Positions 52,659-61,784 of a stretch of 64,000 bases of DNA are shown piece by piece. Numbering within the stretch: the stretch's first letter is position 1; every line of letters starts with the position of its first letter. The notes under the pieces were generated by a model that was given only the letters and a program-made list of their open reading frames with translations, was not told where the DNA came from and made no database searches. The position numbers were made by a program, and so were the translations under genes. This stretch comes from Desulfobaculum xiamenense (lineage in GTDB: Bacteria; Desulfobacterota; Desulfovibrionia; Desulfovibrionales; Desulfovibrionaceae), in the NCBI RefSeq assembly GCF_011927665.1, contig NZ_JAATJA010000001.1, positions 1,593,019 through 1,657,018 of the forward strand. Reading direction: 5' to 3'.

Positions 52659-55600
52659 TCAGACCCAGTCGTCGTCGCTGCCTATGGGCGCGAAGCCCCG
52701 GCGCATGGTGTTTTCCGTGACCACATACGGCTCCATGAACTGGAGCAGATAATCCGGTCCGCCCGCCTTGGAGCCGATGCCCGACATGGCGAATCCGCCG
52801 AAGGGCTGACGCTCGACAAGCGCGCCCGTGCAGTTGCGATTGAGGTAGAGATTGCCCACCGCGAAATCCCGCGCCGCCTGTTCGAGGTGCGCCGGGCTGC
52901 GGCTGAACACCGCCCCGGTGAGGGCGAAGCGCGTGGAATTGGCCCACTCGATGGCCTGATCGAAATCCTTGGCCTTCATGACGGCCAGCACGGGGCCGAA
53001 GGCCTCCTCCTGCGCGATGCGGTGCTCGGGCGTGATGCCCTCGACGATGGTCAGCGGCACATAGCAGCCCTGCGAGGCGTCCACACCGCCCGGACCGCCG
53101 TCCGGCATACGCGAGAGGAGCACGCTCCCCTCCGCGCGGGCCACGTCGATGAACTCCAGCACAGACTGCTGCGCCACACGGTCCACCAGCGGCCCCATGA
53201 CGCAGGCCGGGTCCTCGGCGGGGCCGATGCGCATGGAACGCGCCGCGTCCACCAGCCGGGGCACGAACCGGTCGTAGATGGCCTCATGCACGATGACCCG
53301 CGAACAGGCCGAGCACTTCTGCCCCTGATAGCCGAATGCGGAATACAGGACATGCCTGACGGCCTCGTCCAGTTCGGCGTCGTCGTCGATGATGCAGGCG
53401 TTCTTTCCGCCCATCTCGGCCACCACGCGCTTCAGGTGCCGCTGTCCCGGAGCGACCTGCGCGGCCATCTGCATGATGTGCAGCCCCACCCGCTCCGAGC
53501 CGGTGAAGGCGATGAGATTCACGGACGGGTGCCCCACGAGATGATCGCCCATGACCGAACTGCGCCCCGGCACGAAGTTGAACACCCCGGCAGGAATTCC
53601 GGCCTCGACGAACAGATCCGCCAGCACGCGCCCAGTCACGGACGACAGGCCGGACGGCTTGTAGAGCACGCAGTTTCCGGTGACCAGCGCCGCGGAGCAC
53701 ATGCCCGCGGAAATGGCCAGCGGGAAATTCCACGGCGCGATGACCGCCGCCACGCCGCGCGGACGGTAGCGGTAGCGATTCACCTCGCCCGGCACGCGGC
53801 CCATGCGCCGGTCGGCACCAAGGCGCAGCATCTCGCGCCCGTAGTACTCGAAGAAATCAATGGCCTCGGCGACGTCGGCGTGGGCCTGATCCCACTGCTT
53901 GCCCACCTCCAGCACCTGAAGCACCGCGAGGTCGAAGATGCGGCTTCTGGCGATGCGGGCGGCCTCGAACAGACACTTGGTCCGCTCGGCCACCGGCGTG
54001 GCGCGCCACGCGGGTAGCGCCTCCTCGGCCGCGGCGATGGCGGCGTCGATCTCGGCGGGACCGGCCTGACACACGGACCCGACGATCTCCGACACGTCCG
54101 CAGGATTGTACGAATCGAGCACGTCGCCGGTGACGACATTCTCCCCGCCGATGAAGAGCGGATGCGTGGCCCCGAATTCGCGGCGGATACGGGCGATGGC
54201 CTTGGGAAAGGCGTGGCGCACGGCGGCCTGCGTGAAGTCCGCCGCAGGCTCGTTGACGAAGGGCGCGACGCCAGGTCCGCTGTCCGGACGCACGGGACGC
54301 GCGGCACGCTCGCGACGAGCCGTCTCCTCGGGATTTTCCAGCAGGCTGTCCGTCTCCGTCTCGTCCGCGAAGCTTCGGCGCAGGAAGGACTCGTTGGAGG
54401 TATTCTCCAACAGCCTGCGCACGAGATAGGCCATACCGGGCACCAGTTCACCGTACGGACAATACAACCGCACGCGTCCGGCCACGCTGAGCAGTCCCTT
54501 GCGCACCGGTTCGGCCATTCCGTATAGCGCCTGAAATTCGTAACGCTCCTCGGGCACGCCCAGCTCGCGGGCCATCTCCATGACGGCGGCAATAGTCCGC
54601 ACATTGTGCGAGGCGCAGGCAAGGCGGCAGATGTCCGCATTTTCGAGGATGCGCCGCGCGTTGCGCTCGTAGGCGGCGTCGGTCTCGGCCTTGACGGTGT
54701 ATACGGGCACGGCGAGGCCCTGCTGACGCGCGCGGACCACCTCGTGATCCCAGTACGCGCCCTTGACCAGCCGGATGGTGCTCGGCAGCCCCTCGGAGCG
54801 CAGCCAATCGACAAGCCCCGCCACGTCGTCATCCACGTCGCGCAGATAGCTCTGCAACACGATGCCGAGGTGGGGATAGTGGCGGAATTCGTCGTGCGAC
54901 CGCAGCCGCTTGAAGACCTCGATGGTGATGTCGCGCTGGTCGAGGGACTCCATGTCGATGCACATGGCCCCGCCAATCTCAATGATGCGGCGGTAGACCG
55001 GGGCGAGGCGGTTGTAGATGCCACGCACGGAGCCTTCGAAATCGCGGGGGAAGGACTGGGAACAGAAGGCCGAGGCCTTCACGGAAAGATTGATGATCGG
55101 CTCGCCGCCCCAGTCGAATTCGCCGTTGGAGCCGCCGAGGGGCTTGAACTTGCGCCGGGCCACCTCCAACGCGGCGAGCAGGTCGAGGTGCTCCTGCAGG
55201 CGGGCTTCGGCCTCGGTCTCGCCCACGGTGGCCTCGCCGAGGATGTCGATGGTGAAGGCGAAGCCGTCCTTGCGCAGGCGCTGGAGCGTCTTCACCGCCT
55301 CCTTCGCGTCCTCACCGACAATGAACTGGCGGGCGAGGCGCTCGATGTTCTTCGAGATGCCCTTGACCACGAAGTTGCCGCGAAGCCGCCCCACCACGCT
55401 GGCGCTCTTGAGCCCGGCGCGCAGGACAGGCGGCAACTCGCCGGAATCGGCGGCGAAGTATTCGCGGATGTGCCGGTTGAGGGATTCGTTGGTGGTCAGG
55501 GCGGGCAACGCGTCCACGAAGCGGAAGAGCTTCACCTTGAAGTCCTCGTCGCGCATGCTCCAGTCCATGACCTTTCCAGTCCACCAGCCCTTGTCGAACA

Positions 55601-55682
55601 CGGAAGGGGCCTCGCCATTCATGGCCTCGAAGAACGTCCTGCCTCGCTCGATGATCCGTGTCTCCAGTTCCGACGTATTCAT
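52659..55682 (-). CDS. putA: Bifunctional proline dehydrogenase / glutamate semialdehyde dehydrogenase
   Basis: A 1007-residue enzyme oxidising proline to glutamate in two steps. The N-terminal FAD-dependent proline dehydrogenase barrel spans about 90-440 (motifs ASAFCSQ, RLVKGAYWD, FQALYGMAE). The C-terminal aldehyde dehydrogenase spans about 500-990, with catalytic Cys790 (QGQKCSACS) and Glu756 (AEMGGKN). There is no N-terminal ribbon-helix-helix domain, so it is not a self-regulating trifunctional PutA. The size is that of the short PutA type. GGGAG precedes ATG 55682. An Lrp-family gene lies 25 bases upstream on the same strand and probably controls it. Confidence 0.95.
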   Translation of the reverse strand: MNTSELETRIIERGRTFFEAMNGEAPSVFDKGWWTGKVMDWSMRDEDFKVKLFRFVDALPALTTNESLNRHIREYFAADSGELPPVLRAGLKSASVVGRLRGNFVVKGISKNIERLARQFIVGEDAKEAVKTLQRLRKDGFAFTIDILGEATVGETEAEARLQEHLDLLAALEVARRKFKPLGGSNGEFDWGGEPIINLSVKASAFCSQSFPRDFEGSVRGIYNRLAPVYRRIIEIGGAMCIDMESLDQRDITIEVFKRLRSHDEFRHYPHLGIVLQSYLRDVDDDVAGLVDWLRSEGLPSTIRLVKGAYWDHEVVRARQQGLAVPVYTVKAETDAAYERNARRILENADICRLACASHNVRTIAAVMEMARELGVPEERYEFQALYGMAEPVRKGLLSVAGRVRLYCPYGELVPGMAYLVRRLLENTSNESFLRRSFADETETDSLLENPEETARRERAARPVRPDSGPGVAPFVNEPAADFTQAAVRHAFPKAIARIRREFGATHPLFIGGENVVTGDVLDSYNPADVSEIVGSVCQAGPAEIDAAIAAAEEALPAWRATPVAERTKCLFEAARIARSRIFDLAVLQVLEVGKQWDQAHADVAEAIDFFEYYGREMLRLGADRRMGRVPGEVNRYRYRPRGVAAVIAPWNFPLAISAGMCSAALVTGNCVLYKPSGLSSVTGRVLADLFVEAGIPAGVFNFVPGRSSVMGDHLVGHPSVNLIAFTGSERVGLHIMQMAAQVAPGQRHLKRVVAEMGGKNACIIDDDAELDEAVRHVLYSAFGYQGQKCSACSRVIVHEAIYDRFVPRLVDAARSMRIGPAEDPACVMGPLVDRVAQQSVLEFIDVARAEGSVLLSRMPDGGPGGVDASQGCYVPLTIVEGITPEHRIAQEEAFGPVLAVMKAKDFDQAIEWANSTRFALTGAVFSRSPAHLEQAARDFAVGNLYLNRNCTGALVERQPFGGFAMSGIGSKAGGPDYLLQFMEPYVVTENTMRRGFAPIGSDDDWV

Positions 55683-55707
55683 GCCAACTCCCTGATGGAT
55701 GTGCAGT

Positions 55708-56190
55708 CTAGCGGGATTCCTCCGCGCCGCCGCCAAGCGGCAGCTCCAGCGTTTCCTTGACCGTCGTCAGGACGATCGTCGTTCGCGTATCGCGCACGGT
55801 CTCCACCTGCCCGATGCGACGCAGTAGCTGTCCCAGCGCCTGCGTGTCCGCCACGCGGACCTTGAGCAGATAACAATCATGCCCGGCGGTGTGGTGCACT
55901 TCGAGCACCTCGGGAATCTTGGCCAGTTCCTCGCCCGCGAGCGTGGAGCCGACCCCTTCCTCGGACCGGACAAAGGTGAACGCGGTCAACCCACAGTCGA
56001 TGGCCATGGGATTGATGCGGGCCTCGTAGCCCTGGATCACGCCGCTGGCTTCGAGCCTGCGGATGCGTTCGAGCACGGCGGAAGGTGCCATGCCGATACG
56101 GCGGGCGATCTCCGCGTTGCGCACGCGCGCGTTTTCCTGCAACGCAACGATGATCCGTCTGTCAGTCTCGTCGATTTTTCTTTTGCTCAT
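55708..56190 (-). CDS. Lrp/AsnC-family regulator, probably of putA
   Basis: A 160-residue regulator: helix-turn-helix at about 5-55 (IDETDRRIIVALQENARVRNAEIARRIGMAPSA in pattern) and a RAM ligand-binding domain (about 70-145, with AGHDCYLLKVRV). Lrp-type proteins (PutR, BkdR) sense amino acids and activate catabolic operons, and the adjacency to putA suggests proline. Usually such genes diverge from putA; here they are codirectional with a 25-base gap. No ribosome site is seen before ATG 56190, and the likely promoter lies so close that the message may be leaderless. Confidence 0.88.
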   Translation of the reverse strand: MSKRKIDETDRRIIVALQENARVRNAEIARRIGMAPSAVLERIRRLEASGVIQGYEARINPMAIDCGLTAFTFVRSEEGVGSTLAGEELAKIPEVLEVHHTAGHDCYLLKVRVADTQALGQLLRRIGQVETVRDTRTTIVLTTVKETLELPLGGGAEESR

Positions 56191-56200
56191 AACGTACAGA

Positions 56201-56229
56201 AGAAGATTCGAAACACACGCACTTGTCAA
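56201..56229 (-). promoter_or_regulatory. Possible promoter of lrp-putA
   Basis: On the minus strand TTGACA (56229-56224), 17-base spacer, TCTTCT (56206-56201). The -10 is weak. It would start transcription about 5 bases before the lrp ATG. Confidence 0.4.
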
Positions 56230-56310
56230 GAATGGAATTCGGCAGTTAGGGCCGTGCGGCGACGAAACGACGCAATGGATCGATACGCCCCACCACCGCG
56301 CGCCACACGA

Positions 56311-56346
56311 AAAAACGGCGCTCCCCCGCATGGGGAAGCGCCGTTT
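56311..56346 (-). terminator. Terminator of the unknown secreted-protein gene
   Basis: A 15-position stem with one mismatch (56313-56327 with 56332-56346), then a T-run on the minus strand, about 30 bases past the stop. Confidence 0.88.
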
Positions 56347-56374
56347 CGCATGCATAACGATTCAGGGTGCCCGA

Positions 56375-57577
56375 TCAGGACACGCCAAGCGCCGAACGCA
56401 GATAGCCCTTGATGAGCAGGCTGATGCGCTCGTCGCGCGAGAGGGCGGCGATGTAGCTGTCCCCCTTCATGAGCCGTGCGAACGTGCGCTCGCGCAGCAG
56501 GGGGTTGTCGCCCCAGCGGGATTCTATCTCGCGGGCGTAGCCTTGCAGCATGGATTCCAGCTCGTCGTTGGTCATGGTCATGAACTCGCGCACCTTGCAG
56601 GCGATGGCCGTGGCGTCGGGCAGACGGTCGGACTCCATGACCTGCCGGAAGGCCTCGGTGAAGCGGCGGCAGCCGGTGATGATGTGCTTGGGGCGCACCA
56701 CGTTGATGCCGGACCAGCCAGCCTTGAGCCACTTGAAGACCATGGTGGACGTCTGGGCGCTGTCCGCGCCCCCCTCGACATACACGGAGACCGAAGCGGA
56801 ATCGTACATGTAGGTATCCATCCAGCCGATGCCGCCCTTGGTCAGCCCCTCCTCGTTGGAATAGAGGTAGTGCCACGATGCGTCGTCGAGCACCGCGCCC
56901 TTGCGGCCCACGGACGAGGGACCGTCCTGCCGGGAAATGGAGATGAGCACGCCGCGCCCGTTGTGCCGCGTAAGCACCAGCAGGCGGGACAGATCATAGC
57001 TGTAGTAGCCGCCGCTGAACACATCCGGGGTGATCTGCTCGAACTCGCGCCCGCGCAGGACTACCGGCTCGGTCAGCGATTCCAGCTGCTCCCACAGGCG
57101 GGGGCGGGAATTGACCATATCGCTTCCGGGGTACCAGCCGCTGACGCGCACCACAGAGGGCAGCACGACATAGGCGGGAATCTCGGGATTGTAGCCATAC
57201 TGGAGAATGCGCGAGAGCGGACTTCCGATGGTCTCGCTGACGCACACGCCATTGGCTCCGTCGCGGTCGGGCAGGGTCATGTCCCCGGTGCGCCCGGATT
57301 CGGCAACGAAATCAAGAAGCGGAGCCGCCGCCGCCGCGTCGAAGGGCCGCGAGGGGTCCTTGGTCATGCCGATGAGGCCCTCTACGGCGGCGAGCACGTT
57401 CTCGGGAACGGACGGTTCGGCGGCGCTGCGGGCCTTGGGTTCGAGCATGGAGCCGCTGCCGGAGGCAAAAGCCGCACCAATGAAAATGGCATTGAGCAGA
57501 CACAGCATGATCAGCGTGCCGCCCGCCATGCGCAGTGCCGAGGCAAGCCCCCGGCGCAGAGATGTATTCGTGTTCAT
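56375..57577 (-). CDS. Secreted protein of unknown function
   Basis: A 400-residue protein with a signal peptide or anchor (about 18-38, ending FASGSG) and a large extracytoplasmic domain. No enzyme motif is recognised; Trp/Tyr-rich strands (RVSGWYPGSD, FSGGYYSYDL, ASWHYLYSNEEG) suggest a beta-rich fold, and the C-terminal quarter is helical. ATG 57577 is chosen because the signal peptide starts there; no ribosome site is visible and the longer frame to 57940 lacks a signal. A 7-bp inverted repeat (57630-57647) lies about 55 bases upstream. It is monocistronic. Confidence 0.75.
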   Translation of the reverse strand: MNTNTSLRRGLASALRMAGGTLIMLCLLNAIFIGAAFASGSGSMLEPKARSAAEPSVPENVLAAVEGLIGMTKDPSRPFDAAAAAPLLDFVAESGRTGDMTLPDRDGANGVCVSETIGSPLSRILQYGYNPEIPAYVVLPSVVRVSGWYPGSDMVNSRPRLWEQLESLTEPVVLRGREFEQITPDVFSGGYYSYDLSRLLVLTRHNGRGVLISISRQDGPSSVGRKGAVLDDASWHYLYSNEEGLTKGGIGWMDTYMYDSASVSVYVEGGADSAQTSTMVFKWLKAGWSGINVVRPKHIITGCRRFTEAFRQVMESDRLPDATAIACKVREFMTMTNDELESMLQGYAREIESRWGDNPLLRERTFARLMKGDSYIAALSRDERISLLIKGYLRSALGVS

Positions 57578-57856
57578 ATGTCGAGTATGGTTTCGGTGAC
57601 CGGCCGGGTCACGGGTGGATGTCGATCTCGTGTCGCAGGCGCGACACATGAGGAACCCTACCCGTTCCACATGCGGAAAGCAAGGCTGTGCAACGTTTCC
57701 TCGACGCTGGGCACCCGACGGGAGCGACTCTGGACGAAATGCCGAGACGTTACGGGCACAAAAAATCGCGTGCCGCCGAATTGCCCCGCTACACGGGCAT
57801 ATTTCATGCATGCCCCGCCCCATGCTGCACTTTTTTCCCAGCGGAGCCTCGACACA
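57578..57856. other. Divergent intergenic region
   Basis: Between the unknown secreted-protein gene and a tiny plus-strand gene. It contains GTGTCGC/GCGACAC (57630-57647, 4-base loop), without a T-run, possibly an operator. Nothing else is recognised. Confidence 0.5.
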
Positions 57857-58057
57857 TTGCGACTGACCATTCTCTTCCTCGTACTGAGCATCGCGCTGAC
57901 CGTGGGCATTGATCGTCTCACCGCCGCCCCTGCCTGCCACGACAACCCCGCGCCGTGGGGCTATACGCGCATCGACACCCGCAACTGCCCCCTCTACTAC
58001 CCGCGCGAGGAGCCATGGTGGGTGGAGCAGGAAAAGGCCCTATACCACCCCGACTGA
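57857..58057 (+). CDS. Tiny secreted protein with TTG start
   Basis: A 66-residue protein embedded in a much longer open frame. Starting at TTG 57857 it gives a clean signal peptide (RLTILFLVLSIALTVGIDRLTAAPA). The mature part of about 42 residues holds two Cys (ACHDNPAPWG, RNCPLYYPRE) and many aromatics, and could form one disulfide. The start is inferred from the signal peptide; no good ribosome site is seen. No family is recognised. Confidence 0.5.
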   Translation: MRLTILFLVLSIALTVGIDRLTAAPACHDNPAPWGYTRIDTRNCPLYYPREEPWWVEQEKALYHPD

Positions 58058-58195
58058 ACACCACAGCGATTGGTGCCTCATCCGTGCCAGCACCCTTGCC
58101 TTGCCCCCCATTCTCTGCGATTCTCGATATGATGCCCTCATGTTCACCACGCGGGCACAGACTCCAGACCATCGGTCCACCGAAGGGAAGTCGCC

Positions 58196-61100
58196 ATGCA
58201 GGATCTGTCGAGACTCATTTCGCAGGAAGAGGACTGGCTCCTTGAGCACATCCTCGCCCATGCGAAGCAGCACGGCTACACGGCCAGCACATCCTCGCGG
58301 CCCGAGGACTGGCGCATGTCCGTGGCCGGACTGTCCGATGCCATGACAAAGGCCTGCGCGTTCCACGGCGACACACTGCCCCAGTTCCCGCCCGGAGAGG
58401 ACTTCGAGGACGACCCCATCACCGCCTTCGGGGTAAAGGAAGCCATCCGTCACCGCACGCGCGGTGTCCCCCTGCAAATGTTTTTGGGGCTACTCAAGTA
58501 CTACCGGCAAGCCTATCTCGATCTCGTTGACCAAAAGGCCCCCGAGGACAGGCGCACCGCCATGGCAGCCTTCATCCTGCGCACCTTCGACCGCTTCGAG
58601 ATGGCACTGTGCGTGGAATGGACCGGGCTTTCGCACGATGCGACACTTGCCGAACTTCAGGGCAGAAACCGCGAGCTGACAAGCGAAAAAAACCGCTACG
58701 TCCACCTGTTCGAGAATCTCGCCTCGCCGGTCTTCCTGCTCGACGCGATGTACCATGTGGATCGCATGAACCATGCGGCACAACTGCTAGTAGACCGCAC
58801 GCGCGGCGAGACCCCGCAAGGCGGCCATGCGCCCGCCCCGACGGACGCCACGCCCTACATCGGCGACCTGCTCCCGTGGCTGGCCGAGGCGCTGCCACCT
58901 CCCGGTCGCCCCGGTGCCCTGCGGATGCAACGCGAAATTTCACTCGGCGGCAGGATGTTCAGCTTCGACATCGCCTGCGCTCCCCTCGAACGCTACGGCG
59001 ACGAGCACGTCACGCTGACCGTCATCCTCAACGACATCACCGAATTCCGAAACGCCGAACGCGCGGCACAGCGCTCCGAGGAACGCTTTCGCCGCATCTT
59101 CGACAGCACCTACGACGCCGTCGTCATCCACGACCTCGACGGCTCAATCATCGACGTGAACGAATCCATGCTGTCCATTTTCGACCTCACACGCGCCGAG
59201 GCACTGCGGATGTCCATCGAGAAGGACCTCTCCAGCCCCGACAATCCATCCGGCCTTCTGCCCGTATTCTGGGAACAGGCACGAAAGGGAGAACCAAGGC
59301 TTTTCGAATGGAAGGGGCGCCGCCCCCGCGACGCATCGTCCTTCGACATGGAAGTCTTCCTGCGACGCGTCCAGTTCGCGAACAGGGACGCCATCATGGC
59401 CACCATCCGTGACATCAGCGACCGCAAGAAGGCCGAAAAGGCGCTGCGCCAGAGCGAGGAGTACCACCGCACGTTCTTCCAGAACAACCACTCCATCATG
59501 CTCATCATCGACCCGCAAACCGGAGCCATCCGGGACGCGAACCCCGCCGCTTGCGACTTCTACGGATACGACAGGGACACCCTCGTCTCCATGCGCATCA
59601 CCGACATCAACATGCTCTCGCCCGAGGAAACGCTCCACGAAATGCACCGCGCCCGCACCGAGCAGCGCGACCACTTCACCTTCCGCCATCGGCTTGCCAA
59701 CGGGGACGTCCGCGAGGTCGAGGTCTACACAGGCCCAGTCACATACCGCGGCACGCAACTGCTCTACTCCGTCATCCACGACGTGACGGAGAAGAACCGC
59801 ATGCAGGACGCCCTGAAGCTCAGCGAGGAAAAATTCCGTCGCATCTTCGAGAATATGCAAGACGCCTACTACCTCGGCGATCTCGAAGGCTGGCCCATTC
59901 TCGTCAACAAGGCCCTGCCGTCCATGCTCGGCTACGACATCGAAAACATCCTGCACATGAACATGAACGACATCCACGCATCCCCGGAAATGCGCAACGA
60001 ACTGATGGAAGAACTGCGGCAGAAGCGCGAGGTCCGGCTGCGCGAAATCGCCCTGCGTCGCAAGGACGGGCACGTGCTCACCGCCGAGTGCAACATGCAG
60101 CTCATCTACGACAGGGGCGAGCCCGTGGCCGTGGAGGCCATCTGTCGCGACATCACCGATCGCAAACGCAGCAACATCATGCTCCGCCTAAGCGAGGCGC
60201 GCTTTCGCGGGCTGTTCGAGAATTCGCCCATCTCGCTATGGGAGGAGGACTTTTCCCTCGTCAAACAGTACATGGAGGACCTCGCCGACTCGGGCGTGCT
60301 CGACTTCGACACCTACTTCGCGTCCCACGACGAGGCCGTGCGGCAATGCGCGGCGCTGGTCCGGCTTCTGGACGTCAACCAGGCCACGCTGGCCATCTTC
60401 GAGGCCGAGAGCAAATTCGAGCTGCTGCCCGGCCTGGAAACCTTCCTCACCGACGCGGACATGTCGTCCTTCCGCGAGGAACTCGTTAACCTCGCCAAGG
60501 GCCGCCTGCACGCAACAATCGAAACCACCCGTCACACCCTCAAGGGCAACATTCGCCATGTGTCCATCCACCTGAGCGTCGCGCCGGGATACGAGGATTC
60601 ATGGGGCAAGGTCATCGTCTCCATGGTCGATATCACCGACCGCAAGCGACTGGAGACCGAACTCAAGCGCATGGCCACCACCGACCCGCTGACCGGAGCC
60701 AACAACCGCCGCTGCTTCCTCGAACGCGCAGGGCAGGAACTGCACCGTTCCCAGCGCTACGGCACCCCGCCCGCCTTCCTCATGCTCGACATCGACCACT
60801 TCAAGACCATCAACGACACCTACGGCCACGCCGCTGGCGACGAAGTGCTCAAGGCGCTGGTACGCGTATGCAAACACGTACTGCGCGAGAGTGACCTCTT
60901 CGGCAGACTGGGCGGAGAGGAATTCGCGGCGCTAGTCATCGAGTCGGACCGCGACAACGCCATGCGCGCCGCCGAACGCCTGCGCGAGGAACTGGAGCGG
61001 ACCGCCGTCAGCTACGAGCACCACGACATCACCTTCACGGTCTCCATAGGAATGGCAACGATCCTGCCCGAGGAAACGGACATAGACTGCATCATGGCCC

Positions 61101-61201
61101 GGGCCGACAAGGCGCTCTACGCGGCCAAGCACGCCGGTCGCAACAGGGTGGCCGAGTACGACCCGGACATGCCGGACATGCCCATCGGCGGAACCTGCTG
61201 A
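58196..61201 (+). CDS. Cytosolic diguanylate cyclase with five PAS domains
   Basis: A 1001-residue protein without a membrane segment. Residues about 1-155 form a helical N-terminal domain of the RsbRD-N-like or globin-like kind (weak call). Five PAS domains start near 165, 295, 418, 540 and 663, the fifth longer than usual. The GGDEF domain (about 828-990) has GGEEF at 906-910 and the I-site RESD just before it, so it should make cyclic-di-GMP with feedback inhibition. GAAGGGAAG precedes ATG 58196. It is the second large cyclase in the window, cytosolic where the one at 15130 is membrane-bound. Monocistronic. Confidence 0.92.
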   Translation: MQDLSRLISQEEDWLLEHILAHAKQHGYTASTSSRPEDWRMSVAGLSDAMTKACAFHGDTLPQFPPGEDFEDDPITAFGVKEAIRHRTRGVPLQMFLGLLKYYRQAYLDLVDQKAPEDRRTAMAAFILRTFDRFEMALCVEWTGLSHDATLAELQGRNRELTSEKNRYVHLFENLASPVFLLDAMYHVDRMNHAAQLLVDRTRGETPQGGHAPAPTDATPYIGDLLPWLAEALPPPGRPGALRMQREISLGGRMFSFDIACAPLERYGDEHVTLTVILNDITEFRNAERAAQRSEERFRRIFDSTYDAVVIHDLDGSIIDVNESMLSIFDLTRAEALRMSIEKDLSSPDNPSGLLPVFWEQARKGEPRLFEWKGRRPRDASSFDMEVFLRRVQFANRDAIMATIRDISDRKKAEKALRQSEEYHRTFFQNNHSIMLIIDPQTGAIRDANPAACDFYGYDRDTLVSMRITDINMLSPEETLHEMHRARTEQRDHFTFRHRLANGDVREVEVYTGPVTYRGTQLLYSVIHDVTEKNRMQDALKLSEEKFRRIFENMQDAYYLGDLEGWPILVNKALPSMLGYDIENILHMNMNDIHASPEMRNELMEELRQKREVRLREIALRRKDGHVLTAECNMQLIYDRGEPVAVEAICRDITDRKRSNIMLRLSEARFRGLFENSPISLWEEDFSLVKQYMEDLADSGVLDFDTYFASHDEAVRQCAALVRLLDVNQATLAIFEAESKFELLPGLETFLTDADMSSFREELVNLAKGRLHATIETTRHTLKGNIRHVSIHLSVAPGYEDSWGKVIVSMVDITDRKRLETELKRMATTDPLTGANNRRCFLERAGQELHRSQRYGTPPAFLMLDIDHFKTINDTYGHAAGDEVLKALVRVCKHVLRESDLFGRLGGEEFAALVIESDRDNAMRAAERLREELERTAVSYEHHDITFTVSIGMATILPEETDIDCIMARADKALYAAKHAGRNRVAEYDPDMPDMPIGGTC

Positions 61202-61341
61202 CGCCCCGCCTCACTCCAAGCGTACCGGACCAGACGTACCGGGCCAGACGCATCCCCTCCCAGACACATCTCGCCAAACGCGCCACGCCCGCACCGCCCT
61301 TTCCCACGCATTTCCCGCCCCTCCCCCATCCTCCACGCACC

Positions 61342-61387
61342 TTGACACGCCTCTCCATATCGTCATATAGCAATTCATACATATGGA
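61342..61387 (+). promoter_or_regulatory. arsR promoter with overlapping operator
   Basis: TTGACA (61342-61347), 18-base spacer, TATAGC (61366-61371). An inverted repeat with perfect arms TCCATAT (61354-61360) and ATATGGA (61381-61387) brackets the -10, as expected for an ArsR autorepressor. The second arm also overlaps the ribosome site. Confidence 0.75.
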
Positions 61388-61396
61388 GGACTCCGC

Positions 61397-61753
61397 ATGA
61401 ACCAATTCATCGCCGTCATGAAGGCCCTGTCCGATCCCGGCAGGGTGCGAATTCTCAAGATGCTCCAGCATCGCCACGGCATGTGCGTCTGCGAGATGCG
61501 CGCGGCGCTGGAGCTGGCCCAGCCCACCGTGTCCCGCCATCTTAAGGTACTGGAGGACGCGGGACTCGTGCTACGCCGCAGAAACGGCCCGTGGGTCGAT
61601 TACGCGCTGGCCGACGGGGATTCGCCCTACGCCCGCGCCATGCTCGACCATCTCGACGGCTGGCTGGACGCCGACCCCGAAACCGCAGCCCTCATCGCCC
61701 GGCTGCACGAATTCGACCGCAGCGAACTCTGCGCAACCCCCAAATCCTGCTGA
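61397..61753 (+). CDS. arsR: ArsR-family metalloregulator
   Basis: A 118-residue winged-helix repressor. The metal-binding helix holds MCVCEM (Cys30, Cys32), the arsenite-site pattern ELCVCDL of classical ArsR, and the recognition helix is QPTVSRHLKVLEDAGLV. A C-terminal Cys pair region (ELCATPKSC) may give a third ligand. It releases DNA on binding arsenite or a similar metalloid. GGAGGA lies before the ATG. It is followed 31 bases later by the permease gene. Confidence 0.9.
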   Translation: MNQFIAVMKALSDPGRVRILKMLQHRHGMCVCEMRAALELAQPTVSRHLKVLEDAGLVLRRRNGPWVDYALADGDSPYARAMLDHLDGWLDADPETAALIARLHEFDRSELCATPKSC

Positions 61754-61784
61754 CGGCACGTCCGCCCGCACAGGACATACCACC

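Noticed and set aside
56063-57856. The 5' part of a 664-codon plus-strand frame, antisense to the secreted-protein gene
   Set aside because: Antisense shadow; only the last 66 codons, with a signal peptide, look like a gene.
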